Source: Mucidula mucida (Eukaryota; Basidiomycota; Agaricomycetes; Agaricales; Physalacriaceae). Taken from it: a DNA stretch of 64,000 nucleotides. Positions 35,188 to 46,839 of the stretch are shown piece after piece. The position numbers and the translations under genes are program-made. The stretch's first letter is position 1, and every line of letters begins with the position of its first letter. The notes below the pieces were generated by a model. That model was not told the DNA's origin and ran no database searches. It was given only the letters and a program-made list of their open reading frames with translations. The stretch lies in contig JADNYV010000003.1 of NCBI GenBank assembly GCA_015501055.1, positions 124,001 through 188,000 of the forward strand, written 5' to 3'.

Positions 35188-35530
35188 GCGCACTTTGGGG
35201 TGGGCTCTTGAAGAGCTCGTCATCCGATCACATGGCCGATCACGGAAACTACTGCTTTCGGCGCGGGGGCGGGGACCGCGGGGTTTCCTTTTTGAGATAA
35301 GGCGCTGACTCCAGGGAAACAACGTGACAGCGCCATATATATCACGCTACTCACCGTCGCCCATTCTCGGAAATCAACACTGTGCTACCTTACGCGTAAA
35401 TCGGTGATTATCGTCTCCTCGTGAAATGCGCGAAACCGACCTCATTTCATCAGCGGACCCGGGGCCAATTGAGCCCAAGAATACTTAAACCAAAACACGT
35501 ACCATATTCGTCAAGTCTCCTCCTCGTACC

Positions 35531-36847
35531 ATGTCCGTCTTCCAGGCTACCACTTCCGCCCCGGTCAACATTGCCTGCATAAAGTACGCCTTTTATCTGG
35601 GTCATCATCGATTATTCTGATCGTTGTATATAGATACTGGGGCAAGCGGGACACCAAGCTCATTCTGCCAACAAACTCGTCTCTGTCAGTCACGCTCGAC
35701 CAGGATCACCTGCGATCGACGACGACCTCGCGCGCGGACCCTTCGTTCACAAAGGACACCCTGTGGCTTAATGGAACGGAGGAGATCATCAAGGATGGCG
35801 GACGGATGGCCACATGCATCGCCGAACTCAAATCGCTCCGAAAAGAGCTAGTGGAAGCCAAGGAGCCGAACGCGCCCAAGGTCTGTTTCCTTTTACAGCC
35901 TAGCAGTTTCCACTAAAATCCCGGATGTCTAGTTGTCGACATTCCCCGTCCACATCTCCTCCTTCAACAACTTCCCAACTGCCGCCGGCCTAGCATCCTC
36001 CGCCTCGGGTTTTGCCGCACTCGTCTCCTCTCTCGCAAAGCTCTACGAACTGCCATGCACCCCCTCCCAGCTCTCGCTGATCGCTCGCCAGGGTTCCGGA
36101 TCCGCTTGCAGGTCCCTTTTTGGCGGCTATGTCGCTTGGGAGATGGGTACTTTACCTGACGGCTCGGACTCGTATGCCGTCGAGATCGCACCCCAGTCCC
36201 ACTGGCCCGACATGCACGCCCTCATTTGCGTTGTATCCGATGACAAGAAGGGCACCTCCTCGACCTCTGGCATGCAGCGCACCGTCGAGACCTCGCCGCT
36301 TCTGCAGCACCGCATCAAGCACGTCGTCCCCGAGCGCATGGCGGCCATTAGCAAGGCCATCCTCGCACGCGACTTTGACGCGTTCGCAAAGATCACCATG
36401 GCAGATTCCAACCAGTTCCATGCAGTCGCGCTTGACACCGAGCCTCCCATCTTCTACATGAATGATGTCTCCAAGGCTATCATCGCGCTTGTCGTCGAGT
36501 ACAATCGGGTTGCGGTTGAGACCACTGGCAAGCTCAAGGCTGCCTACACGTATGATGCGGGCCCGAACGCTGTTATTTACACCCCCAAGGAGAATGTCAA
36601 GGAGATTGTCCAGATGATCGTCAAGTATTTCCCGCAAAAGGACGCGTTCAAGGATGTCTTTGGGCTATTTGGCACGGAGAGTGTACAGGGTGCGGTTATT
36701 AAAGGTTTCAACGAGGCGGTGGCGAAGCCTTTCGAGGTCGGTGCCGTGAAGGGCTTGATTCATACACGGGTCGGTGATGGGCCAAGAATCCTCTCTGCTG
36801 AGGAATCCCTTCTCGGCCCAGACGGTCTACCGAAAACTTTGGCGTAG
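35531..36847 (+). CDS. MVD1: Mevalonate diphosphate decarboxylase (isoprenoid/ergosterol pathway)
   Basis: Three exons (35531-35583, 35634-35880, 35933-36847) encode 404 residues, close to the roughly 400 of yeast Erg19. Hallmarks are APVNIACIKYWGKRD, LPTNSSLSVTL, SFNNFPTAAGLASSASG (GHMP-kinase ATP loop), RQGSGSACRSLFGGYV and the C-terminal TYDAGPNAV (catalytic Asp region). The enzyme converts mevalonate-5-diphosphate to isopentenyl diphosphate with ATP, in the cytosol, feeding sterols and terpenoids. The frame is fully intact. It is divergent from the glutaredoxin, with 353 bp between the start codons. Confidence 0.97.
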
Positions 36848-37100
36848 GGAATTGAATACTTAATATTCTGTATAGAGTGACACGAACGTGTCTGTAGTTT
36901 CAATGTAATCTCTCGCTTTCGGGCTTACTAGCGTCGCGTTCTACCGAGGCCAATAATATATAGATTCTGTGGACGGCAGACGGGAAATCGGGGTCGATGA
37001 TCCATGATGGCACTCAGCACCGTCCAGCGGTCAAGGTGAAACGAAATGGTATTGTCTACAAGCAAGCAACGCAAAACGAGATACAAGAAAGATCTGACAG

Positions 37101-38144
37101 CTATATTACAAGAATAGGTCGGCAGGTGGGGACCGTCATCATCCACAGGACTGGGGAGTCTGTGGACGGGCGGTAGAGGTCTCTCGTCATAGTCCACGGG
37201 ACTGGGAGTCTGCGAGGCGGATCTCTCTGAACAGGTGTAGTGTCATCTCTGTAAAAAGGACTGCGAGCCGGTACAGGCAGAGTCTCTCGGCGAGGCGAAG
37301 GACTCTCCCGGCGGAAAGGCCCAGAGTCGTGTTCATCATCATCATCAGTCGGAGGCGTCGGGGTAGCCGACGAGAAGCGCGCATGCTTCGCTGGCGGAAC
37401 AGTCAGACCCGTCGTCTTCCTCGTCAATATAACCTTTCCTGGGAAAAAAATGAATTTACAACGCATATAGGAGGGAGGCCTGGATGCACCTAAGCTCTTG
37501 ACCTCGTCGTAGCCCTTGACTCGTGAGGCATCGTACTTGGGATCGACTGTGGCGCCTTCGTCGAAAGCGACATAATCTATGCGGCGCCGGGACATGAACG
37601 CCTCGTCGATGCGCCACGGAGCGTCCGGGACAACTTCGTCGACCCACCGGCAATGGCGCACGACCTCGCAGCGCTCGACGTGGGGATACACCGTAGCTGC
37701 GCCATGGGCCTTGCACTGTGCGTCATCGAACACACCCACGATGAGGTGCACGAAGGGGAACGAGAGCTTGGCCTGTCTGAGCTGCAAGGCGTCACTGGAA
37801 CAGTTTAATATCAACTATTGATAGCGCAGGAGCGAGCATACATACCCCACGTTGAAGACGTCAAACACGCCGTCGACATACACCCTCGTCGTGCGCTGCT
37901 CAAAGAAGCTCTGCCGCCGCCGCGCACTCGTCTTCCCGCCCGACATCGCATCCAGCATCGCACGAGTCCATTTCTGGATGTCGTCGGCATCATCGAGCCC
38001 CGCCTTCCACTTGAGCTTTGCAGCCTGAGAAGCCGCCGGCTCGGCTGGTGGGCGGGATATCAGGTTCAGGTCCGTGATACTGCTGTCGAGCCCCGGATTG
38101 GATATCACATCGTAGTCGTCGTCGCTGAGCACTGACGCGTCCAT
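37101..38144 (-). CDS. Choline-phosphate cytidylyltransferase-like protein lacking the HxGH histidines
   Basis: From the ATG at 38144 (MDASVLSDDDYDV) an acidic leader precedes a nucleotidylyltransferase core: TRVYVDGVFDVFNVGDALQL, SFPFVHLIVGVFDD, VRHCRWVDEVVPDAPW and RIDYVAFDEGATVDP. The overall match is to CCT (PCT1), which makes CDP-choline. The signature HxGH, which binds and polarises CTP, reads N-V-G-D here, created across an intron; each His differs from a His codon by one base (AAC and GAC versus CAC). The usual RTxGISTS motif is replaced by RKTTGLTVPP. The protein may therefore be a non-catalytic paralog. The Arg/Pro-rich tail is uncertain: a one-base loss in GGG at 37198-37200 may move the true stop to about 36928. 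Confidence 0.8.
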
Positions 38145-38454
38145 GGTCTTCGAAGCAGGAGGCTATAACGTCGTCTGCCTCATGGATCAAGGGCACCTTT
38201 TAGGGTTGTCTGCACCTGACTTCACCTGACCGCGGAAACAATGCAAGATTCTGGGGTGCTCGTTACGCTAGACGATGTCGAAGAGTTCTGGGACGGCGGC
38301 AGCCATGACATGGTCGCACTCGATCAACCACACTGTGGCCGTACCTGACTCTATTGCTAAACGGCCTCCAGCACATCAAGCATTCCATACTGACGGCATC
38401 TTTCATTCATTCGTACAAATACAATCATAGCACATAAAATAGCAATACAAACAA

Positions 38455-41400
38455 CTATATGAAAACTTGCAAAGGGTGCCGACCGTACTGGTTCTGCCCG
38501 TCACTGAGTTCACCCAGATCAGGATAGAATGGCACCAACGCATCCGCCGCACCAAGATACAGCGCATTGTAGATACGCCAATACACCTCCCGAACCTTCC
38601 TCGCCGGATGGAAAAGTCCCTGCAGCACATAGCTCAACAAAATGCCTGGCCCCAGCGTGACCCGCATGGCCTCGATGGCATCCATAACTGCGCCAATTAC
38701 GTGCGGCGATGTCTCGAAGCAGTTGGGCCATACAAGGTTCATGAGATGAAGCATAGAGTCTTCGCACCCCAAACCGCAACACCAAGCGCCAGATGCTTGA
38801 CATCGTACTCGCAGTTTGACGATGTACGAGATCGCGGTCCGTCAACGCATCCTCGAGCATCGTCACTACCGAATCACAGTAGTATGCCGACTGAGGACCA
38901 ACATATTCAAAGACGAAAGACAGCGCCTTCAAACAACCCGTGCGGACATTCAACTCAGCAGTCCGGTATTCGTTCAGAATAGCGGGTATACAAGTGAACG
39001 CTGTGGAAGGATGTTCAGCATAACCTTGAACACAGAGAAGAAGAGCACTCACGTCCACAGGTTTCTGCAACAATGGCAATAGCAACCGTACTGCAGACAC
39101 GACTCTGTCGCTCTTGGACCCTCAGATTGGTCAACAGCACCGACAACACATCCTGAGGACCCAAACTCTTCGCAATATAACCGAACGAGTTGACAGCCGC
39201 CCGACGAATGCCCTTCTTGTGCGCTTTCAACAGGTCTAGAAGCTCAAAACAGATACGCATCCACTCGCGAGCTGGTACAAACTCAGCCCCGCGATCGGCA
39301 ATGCGACCTATCAAGTTGATGGAGGCCTCTTGCACCTTCTCGTGTCTGTTCCGCAAGATCGGAGTCATTCGGGGCACTGGAAACGAAATCAGTACCCAAT
39401 GTAATTTGGGGGAAAAAATATGCACTCACAAAGATCTTTCACAGGAGGATTCATCTGAGTCATGCCAACAACGTTGGCGATTGCTCCTTCAGCAGCGATG
39501 ATACTTCCCAGTGTGTCGGGATACTCCTCACCCAACTGCTCGAACAGGACCAAGCCCAGTTTGCTGAGTAGCTGGTCCTCCCCACACTGCTTGATGACCA
39601 CGGCCAAGCGAGAAGTCAAATCAGCCGCCTGTTGGCGAACCTTGGCACTTTTGTTGTTCAGACGCCAGAGAATGGTGGAAACGATCTGCGTGAGATAGGG
39701 CTTGACACGAATGCCAAGCGCGTTGACGACAGTGCCAAACCCATCCAACATGACTTGATCCTCGGTGGTCTGCTCCTGGAAAGAGAAAATAATGCCATCG
39801 ATGAGCCGCACCTCCAGACGCTCGTCAATATCCGAGGCACCAAGAGTAGCGACGACCTTGGTAATGGTTTCCATCACCATCTTCCTGTACGGCTCAGCCT
39901 CGTCCTTCAACTCGTTGACTATCCGCCCGCAAATCTCAGCCACGCCGGCCTTCTGCGCAAGCTCTACAGTCGTTTCCACAACCTGCTTGTAGTTTCTGCG
40001 ATCCAAAGCCATGCGGCGAATCCAGAACGACTTGAAGAAGTCGGGGAGAATGTCCGATTTGATGTACTGAGGCGTGACACCCTCCGTAGCAGCGCATTGT
40101 TTGACAACCTTGAGAACGATCTTCTTCATCTCCTCGTCTGATGTGCCAAACTCCCGAATGAGGATGACTGCGACCTGCATGGTATAGTAGGAAGCATACT
40201 CGGGATCCATCAACGGAATGATGAAGCCGATGGCTTTGAGGAAAGCAGCAAGACCCTTGCCTCGATGCAGACGAATGCCCAACCAAAGTGGCTTCAAAAC
40301 GTTATCAAACGACTCGATACCATAGGGAGCGGCAGCCTCAGCCAAAGCGGCCAAGCCCAACGCAGTCATCGTCCGAACCTTCTGTTGTTCATCGGACAAG
40401 CCATGCGCAATACAGTCAACCAAGTTCCGTAGGTGCGGAAGAACCGCACATCCCATCATGATGGCGATCTGCTGCACAATTCTGATACCAGTGTGGCGCG
40501 CTTGCCACGACTTCTTCGATCGGCAAACGGCTTTCAAGAATGGGAGGAGGGAAGGTATACCAAGCGCGGAGGCGACGACTGAAAATGCCCGTGCAGTGGT
40601 GTTTCGGACGTACTCGTCAGCATGGTCGATATCAGGGCGCATAGTAGAGATCATGTGGGCAAGACCTGCTGCTTTTGAGAGGTTGGAGATAATCTCCCGA
40701 CCTTCAACACGAGCGTAGTAATCTTCATCAATGAGGAGTGGCTCAATGACGACGAGGATTTTGTGAACGTAAGGGCGGACAAGGTCATCGAGTTTGTAGA
40801 GCACACGATCAATAACCTTGACGAGAAGGTGGCGCTCCTGGTCCTCCAGTGTTCGCTCCATGAGTAGGGGAAGAATCTTGTCAAACAAAGGTCCCGCGCC
40901 AAACTCTCGCGCCTTGTCGGTAATCTGACGAAGGGCTGTCTTTCGGACGGGAGGGGTTCCATTTTTAATTTTGAGCAACAGCCGCATGATTTTGCGCTCC
41001 TTCATCTCGTCGACTGAAAGTTCAGTCTCGTCCTCCTCTTTCATGATCTTGGCAAAGTACTGAGCATCCTCCGCTTTGAAGAACGCCAAGGTGCCAACAC
41101 CAGGAATTTCAGTGGGCAGCTCAGGCGCTAGACCGGCGGCGGCGGCGACAGCAGCAGCATCGGAGCTCTCTTGAATTTGGAAGCCTCCAACGTCGGTGTG
41201 CATAGGTGTAGCCAACAGCTTGCGAGGAGCGACAGAGGGAGCATAACCGGGGGGAGGAGTCACAATGGCGTAACCAGTTGGTGGAAGAACAGCGTCCAGT
41301 TCCTCGTCAGTGAGGTATCGGTTGTGTTTGTCGTCCTGCATTATGCCGGGCGCGTTCATGATAATGGGAACCATTGGAGTATCGACCTGTACGGGCGCCT

Positions 41401-42025
41401 GGTCCCAACGAGATCTCTTTGCAGGCGCAGGCGTCTCGGCGGGTGTCGCATCCCAGCGCGACCTACGCTTTTTGGGAGCGGATTCGTCCAGCGCCTCCTT
41501 TGACCATTCTCCTTTGTCAGCTTGACTCGGATCCGCATTCTCGTCTGAGGGCTCGGAGACGTCCCAACGACGTTTGCGCTTCGAGCCGGCGGCTGCGTTT
41601 TTCTCGGCAAGCTCTCTAGCAGCCTCGAGTTCCATAGCGACGTCCTCGAGCTCTGAAGCTGGCGGGGTCTTGTCAAGATCCATCTTCATCTTTCCTTCCT
41701 CCCTGTCCTGCCGTTCCTTCTCTTCGATGGCTCTCTGGACCCTTGCCTCTTCCTGCTCCAGCCTGGCGAGACGCATTGCATCCTTGTACCCTCCCTCTAC
41801 ATCCTGCCCAGATTCAGCGGCCTTGAACGCATCTGCGCTGTCAACGGCGACACGGTCGAATCGTCGATTGTGGTAGTCGCCCTGGCGCGCTGCAATTTGG
41901 CGCTTGGACGCTGTTTCGGCAAATGGGTCGACGTCCTCTTCCTCTGCGAGCTCTTCAAACTCTTTGAGGACGTCCTTTGGCACTGTATACGAGTCTATTA
42001 ATCTGGGCGAGCCAGGAGAAGACAT
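38455..42025 (-). CDS. SF3B1: Splicing factor 3B subunit 1 (U2 snRNP HEAT-repeat protein)
   Basis: A large first exon starts at 42025 ([20 protein letters not shown]). The N-terminal part carries repeated RWD motifs ([25 protein letters not shown]) that in SF3B1 bind U2AF-homology domains, then PPPGYAPS. About 20 HEAT repeats follow, including DEQQKVRT, where the Lys corresponds to human K700, and [14 protein letters not shown]. Two short introns near 39380-39430 and 39000-39055 join PPVKDL to PRMTPIL and ETCG to [13 protein letters not shown]. The end, GRHPLQVFI, stops at 38455-38457. The protein clamps the branch-point/U2 duplex. Two one-base losses (near 38804-38806 and in AAA at 38771-38773) disturb only the VKHLALGVA segment close to the 3' end. 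Confidence 0.96.
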
Positions 42026-42620
42026 TATACCTGGGCAAATAAAGCAGTGAGTGGTGGCTGCAATTCAAGTCGGGCAGAAATGACTAACCGGTTTCCCTAC
42101 TTTCCCACGCCGTCTGGGAGCTATATAAGGCGAAAAAAAATGCTTTTCTTTTCCTTCATCCAACGACCACAGGTGAGTCGCGTTCCTGCTTTGTACCATG
42201 ATGATTTCTTGCCGCCCCAGTCGTAGCTTTGGCGTTGACGATCGGCAGAGCACAGCCAAACTCATTTTTAGTGCACCACTGATCTTCCTCTCTACTTTTT
42301 TTGAGCCTTTCTGACAACTTTTCAGGCATATCCCTACCTTTTCCCCCTGCAAGATATCATTCATGGTACGCATATTTTCTTTCGCCTCTGGGGATGAGAA
42401 CATTCCACCGTATCCGAAGTTTCACGATGGGGATACACCGATACAAAATACTAAGAACAGCCAGCTGAATCTTTTCTTTCTCTTCCTCGCCATTTCCTCG
42501 AACCATTGCTCATTCCCTGTTATAGGTATCCTACCACCTGTAGAGTAAGTATCTGCGTGTAATAATATATTTTTCACACCAAAAAAATGTGCAGGCCATC
42601 CCGGTCCGAGCTTCCGACCA
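42026..42620. promoter_or_regulatory. Divergent intergenic region between SF3B1 and HEM4
   Basis: About 600 bp separate the two start codons. CTATATAAGG at 42121-42130 is a good TATA box on the plus strand and, being near-palindromic, could also serve SF3B1, whose ATG is about 95 bp away. A 62-codon open frame at 42363-42548 has no recognisable content and is probably 5' leader or an intron of the HEM4 transcript. Confidence 0.45.
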
Positions 42621-43433
42621 ATGGCTATCCACGTCCTCCTCCTTCGTGAACCGTCAGAGATCCCAGACAAGTATGAGAGCGCCTTCGCAGCAGTCGCAGA
42701 AGCGGAATATGTTGCCCATTCCTTTCCGGTCCTCGAGACCGTCCTCACCAATATCCCCGACCTCACCCACATAATTTGTAAACAAGCACCCGACTTCGCT
42801 GGAGCAATCATCACCAGCGCTCGCGCCTGTGAGGCTCTTGCTCAGGCTGTCAATGACGTCGCGCCCTTTGAGATTGTCTGGTCGGCGCCCTTCTATGTCG
42901 TCGGCAAAGCCACTGCCGCTGCTCTGCGCAACGTATTTCCCGCTGCAGACATCCGCGGCGAGTCCTCCGGCACCGCAGAACAGCTCGCCCACTTCATCTT
43001 AGACAACCACACCCATAGTGCTCATCCGACACTGCTCTACCTCACAGGCGACAAAAATCGCGACACACTCCCTTCCATCCTCACCCCAACCTTCACCTTG
43101 CAACCTCTCAAAGTATACGAAACCACCGGAGCCAAAGACATACCCGAACGCTTACGCGCCATCGTGCCCTCACTATCCTCTAGTCGATGGTGGTTCGTTC
43201 TCTTCGCCCCATCATCTGCCCAGTTCACCTGGCCGCATCTCCAACCATACTGTGAGCTAGACGATATGAGTATCGCTGCCATAGGTCCGACGACCGCTAC
43301 GTTTCTCCAAGACGATCTAGGTCGTCGCGTAGCTGCTGTCGCTGCACGGCCCTCACCAGACGAACTAGTCAAGGCCATTACAAACGTCGAAAATCAGCGA
43401 CGACGTGCATGCGCTGTCTCTATATCGGCGTGA
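42621..43433 (+). CDS. HEM4: Uroporphyrinogen-III synthase (heme biosynthesis)
   Basis: A single exon of 270 codons begins MAIHVLLLREPSEIPDKYE. Two alternating alpha/beta domains typical of HemD can be seen: IICKQAPDFAGAIITSARAC and VVGKATAAALRNVFPAADI, then LLYLTGDKNRDTLPSIL, KVYETTGAKDIPERL and IAAIGPTTATFLQDDLG. The late GPTTA loop and the ITSxRA segment are the conserved substrate-binding parts of this otherwise fast-evolving family. The enzyme closes hydroxymethylbilane to uroporphyrinogen III with inversion of ring D, in the cytosol. The frame is intact and no intron is needed. Confidence 0.93.
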   Translation: MAIHVLLLREPSEIPDKYESAFAAVAEAEYVAHSFPVLETVLTNIPDLTHIICKQAPDFAGAIITSARACEALAQAVNDVAPFEIVWSAPFYVVGKATAAALRNVFPAADIRGESSGTAEQLAHFILDNHTHSAHPTLLYLTGDKNRDTLPSILTPTFTLQPLKVYETTGAKDIPERLRAIVPSLSSSRWWFVLFAPSSAQFTWPHLQPYCELDDMSIAAIGPTTATFLQDDLGRRVAAVAARPSPDELVKAITNVENQRRRACAVSISA

Positions 43434-43560
43434 GCCCTTGAATTACTATTTTGTACTTCTATATAGCTTTGAGGATTGGGAGCACCAGCTCATTACAATC
43501 CATTTATCCAGTCCACACTTATTATAATAAAAGCAGCAACACAAGAAAACAAACTATGCA

Positions 43561-46500
43561 CTACCCGTTAATCCTGGAGGAAACCCGGCAAAGTCTACTT
43601 GGTCTTGCACATTACTCCCACCCATGGAGTACGCTATCCGTAACCTTAGTCGCACGTTTGACTATAGAAACATATCCATCAACGAAAGCCTTGTATCAGA
43701 CAAAAGAAAACCTACGCCTGGCGGGGCCACAACACGCATTTGCTGTGTTTCTATCGATCCCGGGCTCACCGTCTGGTTCGACATGGCCATCATCTGCAGT
43801 TGTTGCGACTGGAACTACTCAGCATAAGCATTTCAGCAAGGACGATAATACGTACTTTGGGCACCGCCGCTTGGAAGGTGACATTCTCAGCGGCACCTCC
43901 ACCCGTGACTTGGAACCGCGCCTGTATCAGAACGATACCTGGCTTTGCAGCTGAGGTTTGAGGCGTCAACGTAATCTTCAGTTGGTTCTTGTCATATGCA
44001 GTATATGACGCGAGACGAGGCAGTGAGGGAGCTGGAGCAGGTTGAGACGGAGGAGGGGACGTTGAGGTCGCAAAGAGGGAAGGTGGCGGAGAGGAAGAGG
44101 AAGAGACGGCATCAAAGAGGGAGGGACCTGGAGCGGGCGATGGTGCGCCCATATGAGGTGCGGGGCTCGCTGTAGGTCCTGGCCCGAAGAGACCTAGAAT
44201 GTCATCTATGGTGGACCGCTGAGAAGGGGCGCCGTTTGGTGCCGGTGAAGGAGAACCGCCGCCGAATAGCTCCTGGTCGTTGGAAGTTGCATTTCCGTTC
44301 GTTGGTGACACTGGTTCGTCCCCAAGCAAATTGGTCGTATCAGTCGATCCCACAGGCTTATTTTCGCTCACTGAAGGGCGTCAGTGAGGCTCGAATAAAG
44401 CACGGCTGTACTCACCAACTCCCATGACTGTCGCCTTCAACTCGGGCGGAGGCATTCTCTCCAAAACACCTTCTCTGAGCTCCCCGAGATTGAAAAGACT
44501 AGCATATTCAATCGCTCGTTGCTGTATTTCCAGTTCCGGACTGGTTGTGTAACTGGTAAGAACATCGGATATTCTCTCCTGCTGTGCTGTCGAAGTGGTT
44601 GGTCGTGACGCCATCTTCGTAATTGCAGAAAGCACATATTGTCGTGTGAGATAATTGGCGTAGGGTGAATCCAGGATGGATAATAATAAATCCACTAATT
44701 CGGTGTCTGTTACCTTCTCGAAAGTCAGGAATAGACGACCACACTGGTACAACCACTAACCGATTTTTGCACGTTTTCGCCATCTTCTAAAACAAGGCCA
44801 CCCTCCAGAACGACCTCACTGTACTCTCCAATTATCCATGTTGCCGCTAAGGTTAGTGATTCCTGAGAAATGTCGGCCTTGAGAGCTGTGTACAAGCGAG
44901 AAGCAGTATAGGCCTGTAGCTCTGGAGTGTGCGCGACGAGTCTGATGAAAGCAGACAGCACCTCCTCGCGTACAAAGTTGCCAGCCTGGCCGAGATGTTA
45001 ACTACACCTCCCAGAGCAGACTATGCAGAACTTACGAGTTTCAAAACCCGGAGAACGGTGTCGATATGCCATCGCTTACTTGGTGCGAACCGCTCAGCTG
45101 CAAGGCATACTTGTGTAGTCATCCCAAGTTTGAATTCATCGTCGGCGACTTCTAAAAATGCGGACAATTCTCGAACCAGGACTCGAACATTCTGCTCGTT
45201 GATGAGAGCATACGACAATTCGAGAGCGCGCCGTCTGATTGAGATATCACCGTCTCGCAAGCAGTCAAGAATGGTGTTTCGATGGCGTAGGACAGCGTTT
45301 GTGTCCATGGATACAACCTTATTGAGAGTATTGAGAGCAACATAACTAGACAAAATGAGCAAATATAAGCGTCAGGAAACCAGACATACCGTATGTTGTT
45401 GTCTCTGTTACTCAAGAACTTGCCCAATATGTTGATAGCCATGACTCGTAACCCACTGTCAGCTTGGATTTCCAAGACGGTAAGAACTGTCTCGTATAAG
45501 ATTGAGTTTCCAACATTTTTTGTGGAATCGGTGTTGGTTGCAACCTTATTCAATGATCAATTGTCTGATAAACAAAGGTATAACATGGCGCGTACTTGGG
45601 CTAAAATGTCGTTCATCGTATCACTGGCTTGCTCGTCTCCTTTACCCAAAAGGCGTAGCAGTCGTAAGATCTTGACTTGGAGGAAGGGATCTGTAATTCC
45701 GGAGACATCGTGTTCAGGGCTGTAGCCAGTAGTCACCAATGACTTGAGGTTTCGGACAAGGAGGGGCACGGCCTATATCATGTGAGGGAGGCGTACGGAT
45801 ACTCAAAAAAGCGCCATACGTTGCGGAACTCATCTAGGACGGCGGGATCCGTTTGGCACATTTCGGTGATGAGAGTTATCGAGGATAACAGTACGCCATG
45901 ATTTCGGTCAGTGAGCAGATTTTTCGCTTTGGTGGTGAAGTGATCGGTCAGTTCGGGCACCTTCTTGATGACTCTGAGTGCACAAAGCGCGGCCTGAATA
46001 CCCGATAAGCTTGGGAGCTGGGGATCAAAGTATGACACACCTTCTTCCGGATGTACGTGTTGCTCGATCCCAGCAATTTCTCTATCTCATTGGCCAAGTC
46101 CCGCGACATCTCCTCCGAAGCAATATTTGCAAAGGTGCACAGCGCCAGACCGACAGCATACATATTGGAATGATTCATGTCACTGAATGAGCATTAAACA
46201 AATGGATGCATAGCTCTCATAGACACGCACTTTTTCAGAGAATTTGTAACCAATGTAAGCACTTCCTGTTTCTCGTCGAGCAGCAGCATGATTCCGAGAT
46301 ATCCGAGGCGTTTATCTGCGAAACGGGGACTGGCGACGAGCTTGAGACATTCTATTTGACCGAAATGGGCGGGAGATCCCAGCATATGGATATAGAGGAG
46401 TTTGGCAATGTTGTTATGGCGAGCATACGTGTCTTCATCGCGGAATGAGGCACGGATAGCGGCAGATTCCTGCTGGATAAGCACCCGCTCGTCGGCTACC

Positions 46501-46657
46501 GTCTGGAAGAGCGCGATCAGTATGATGGTATACACGGCGTCGGGCAGAGTGGTGACCTTGCATGACCGTATCCCCTTTATGAGGGCTATGGGCGACGATG
46601 AGCAGAGGAGAGGCGGTATTTTGCGGGCAACTTACCCTTCAGATTGTTGTAGACCAT
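43561..46657 (-). CDS. APL4: AP-1 clathrin adaptor complex, gamma subunit
   Basis: The gene starts at 46657 (MVYNNLK, then [11 protein letters not shown] after an intron) and contains about ten short introns, all resolvable in frame. The adaptin trunk has [77 protein letters not shown] and [15 protein letters not shown] Pro/Ser-rich hinge ([12 protein letters not shown]) follows, with a possible clathrin-box-like stretch. The C-terminal GAE ear has [23 protein letters not shown] and [13 protein letters not shown], and the stop is at 43561-43563. It sorts cargo between the trans-Golgi and endosomes. No frameshift is seen in about 3 kb, which contrasts with its neighbours. Confidence 0.95.
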
Positions 46658-46839
46658 CGGACCCTGCGCGACGCTGCTCAACTGAAGATGGCCGCTTGAC
46701 GCCTGTTTGTTTGTGCCTGCTTGCCAACGACGTTTGTCCTACTCGACACCACGAAGCAAGAATGCACTCACTTAGCTCCGCTCCACCACCACGATGGTGC
46801 AGCGATGAGCTCGACTAGCATACATATCTGCTCTCAGGA
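46658..46839. promoter_or_regulatory. Bidirectional promoter between AP-1 gamma and the CCCH/RBR gene
   Basis: Only 182 bp lie between divergent start codons. No clear TATA box was found. The region must contain both transcription starts or they extend into the first introns. Confidence 0.45.

Noticed and set aside
36152..36637. 161-codon minus-strand open frame
   Set aside because: It is the antisense shadow of the intact MVD1 third exon.
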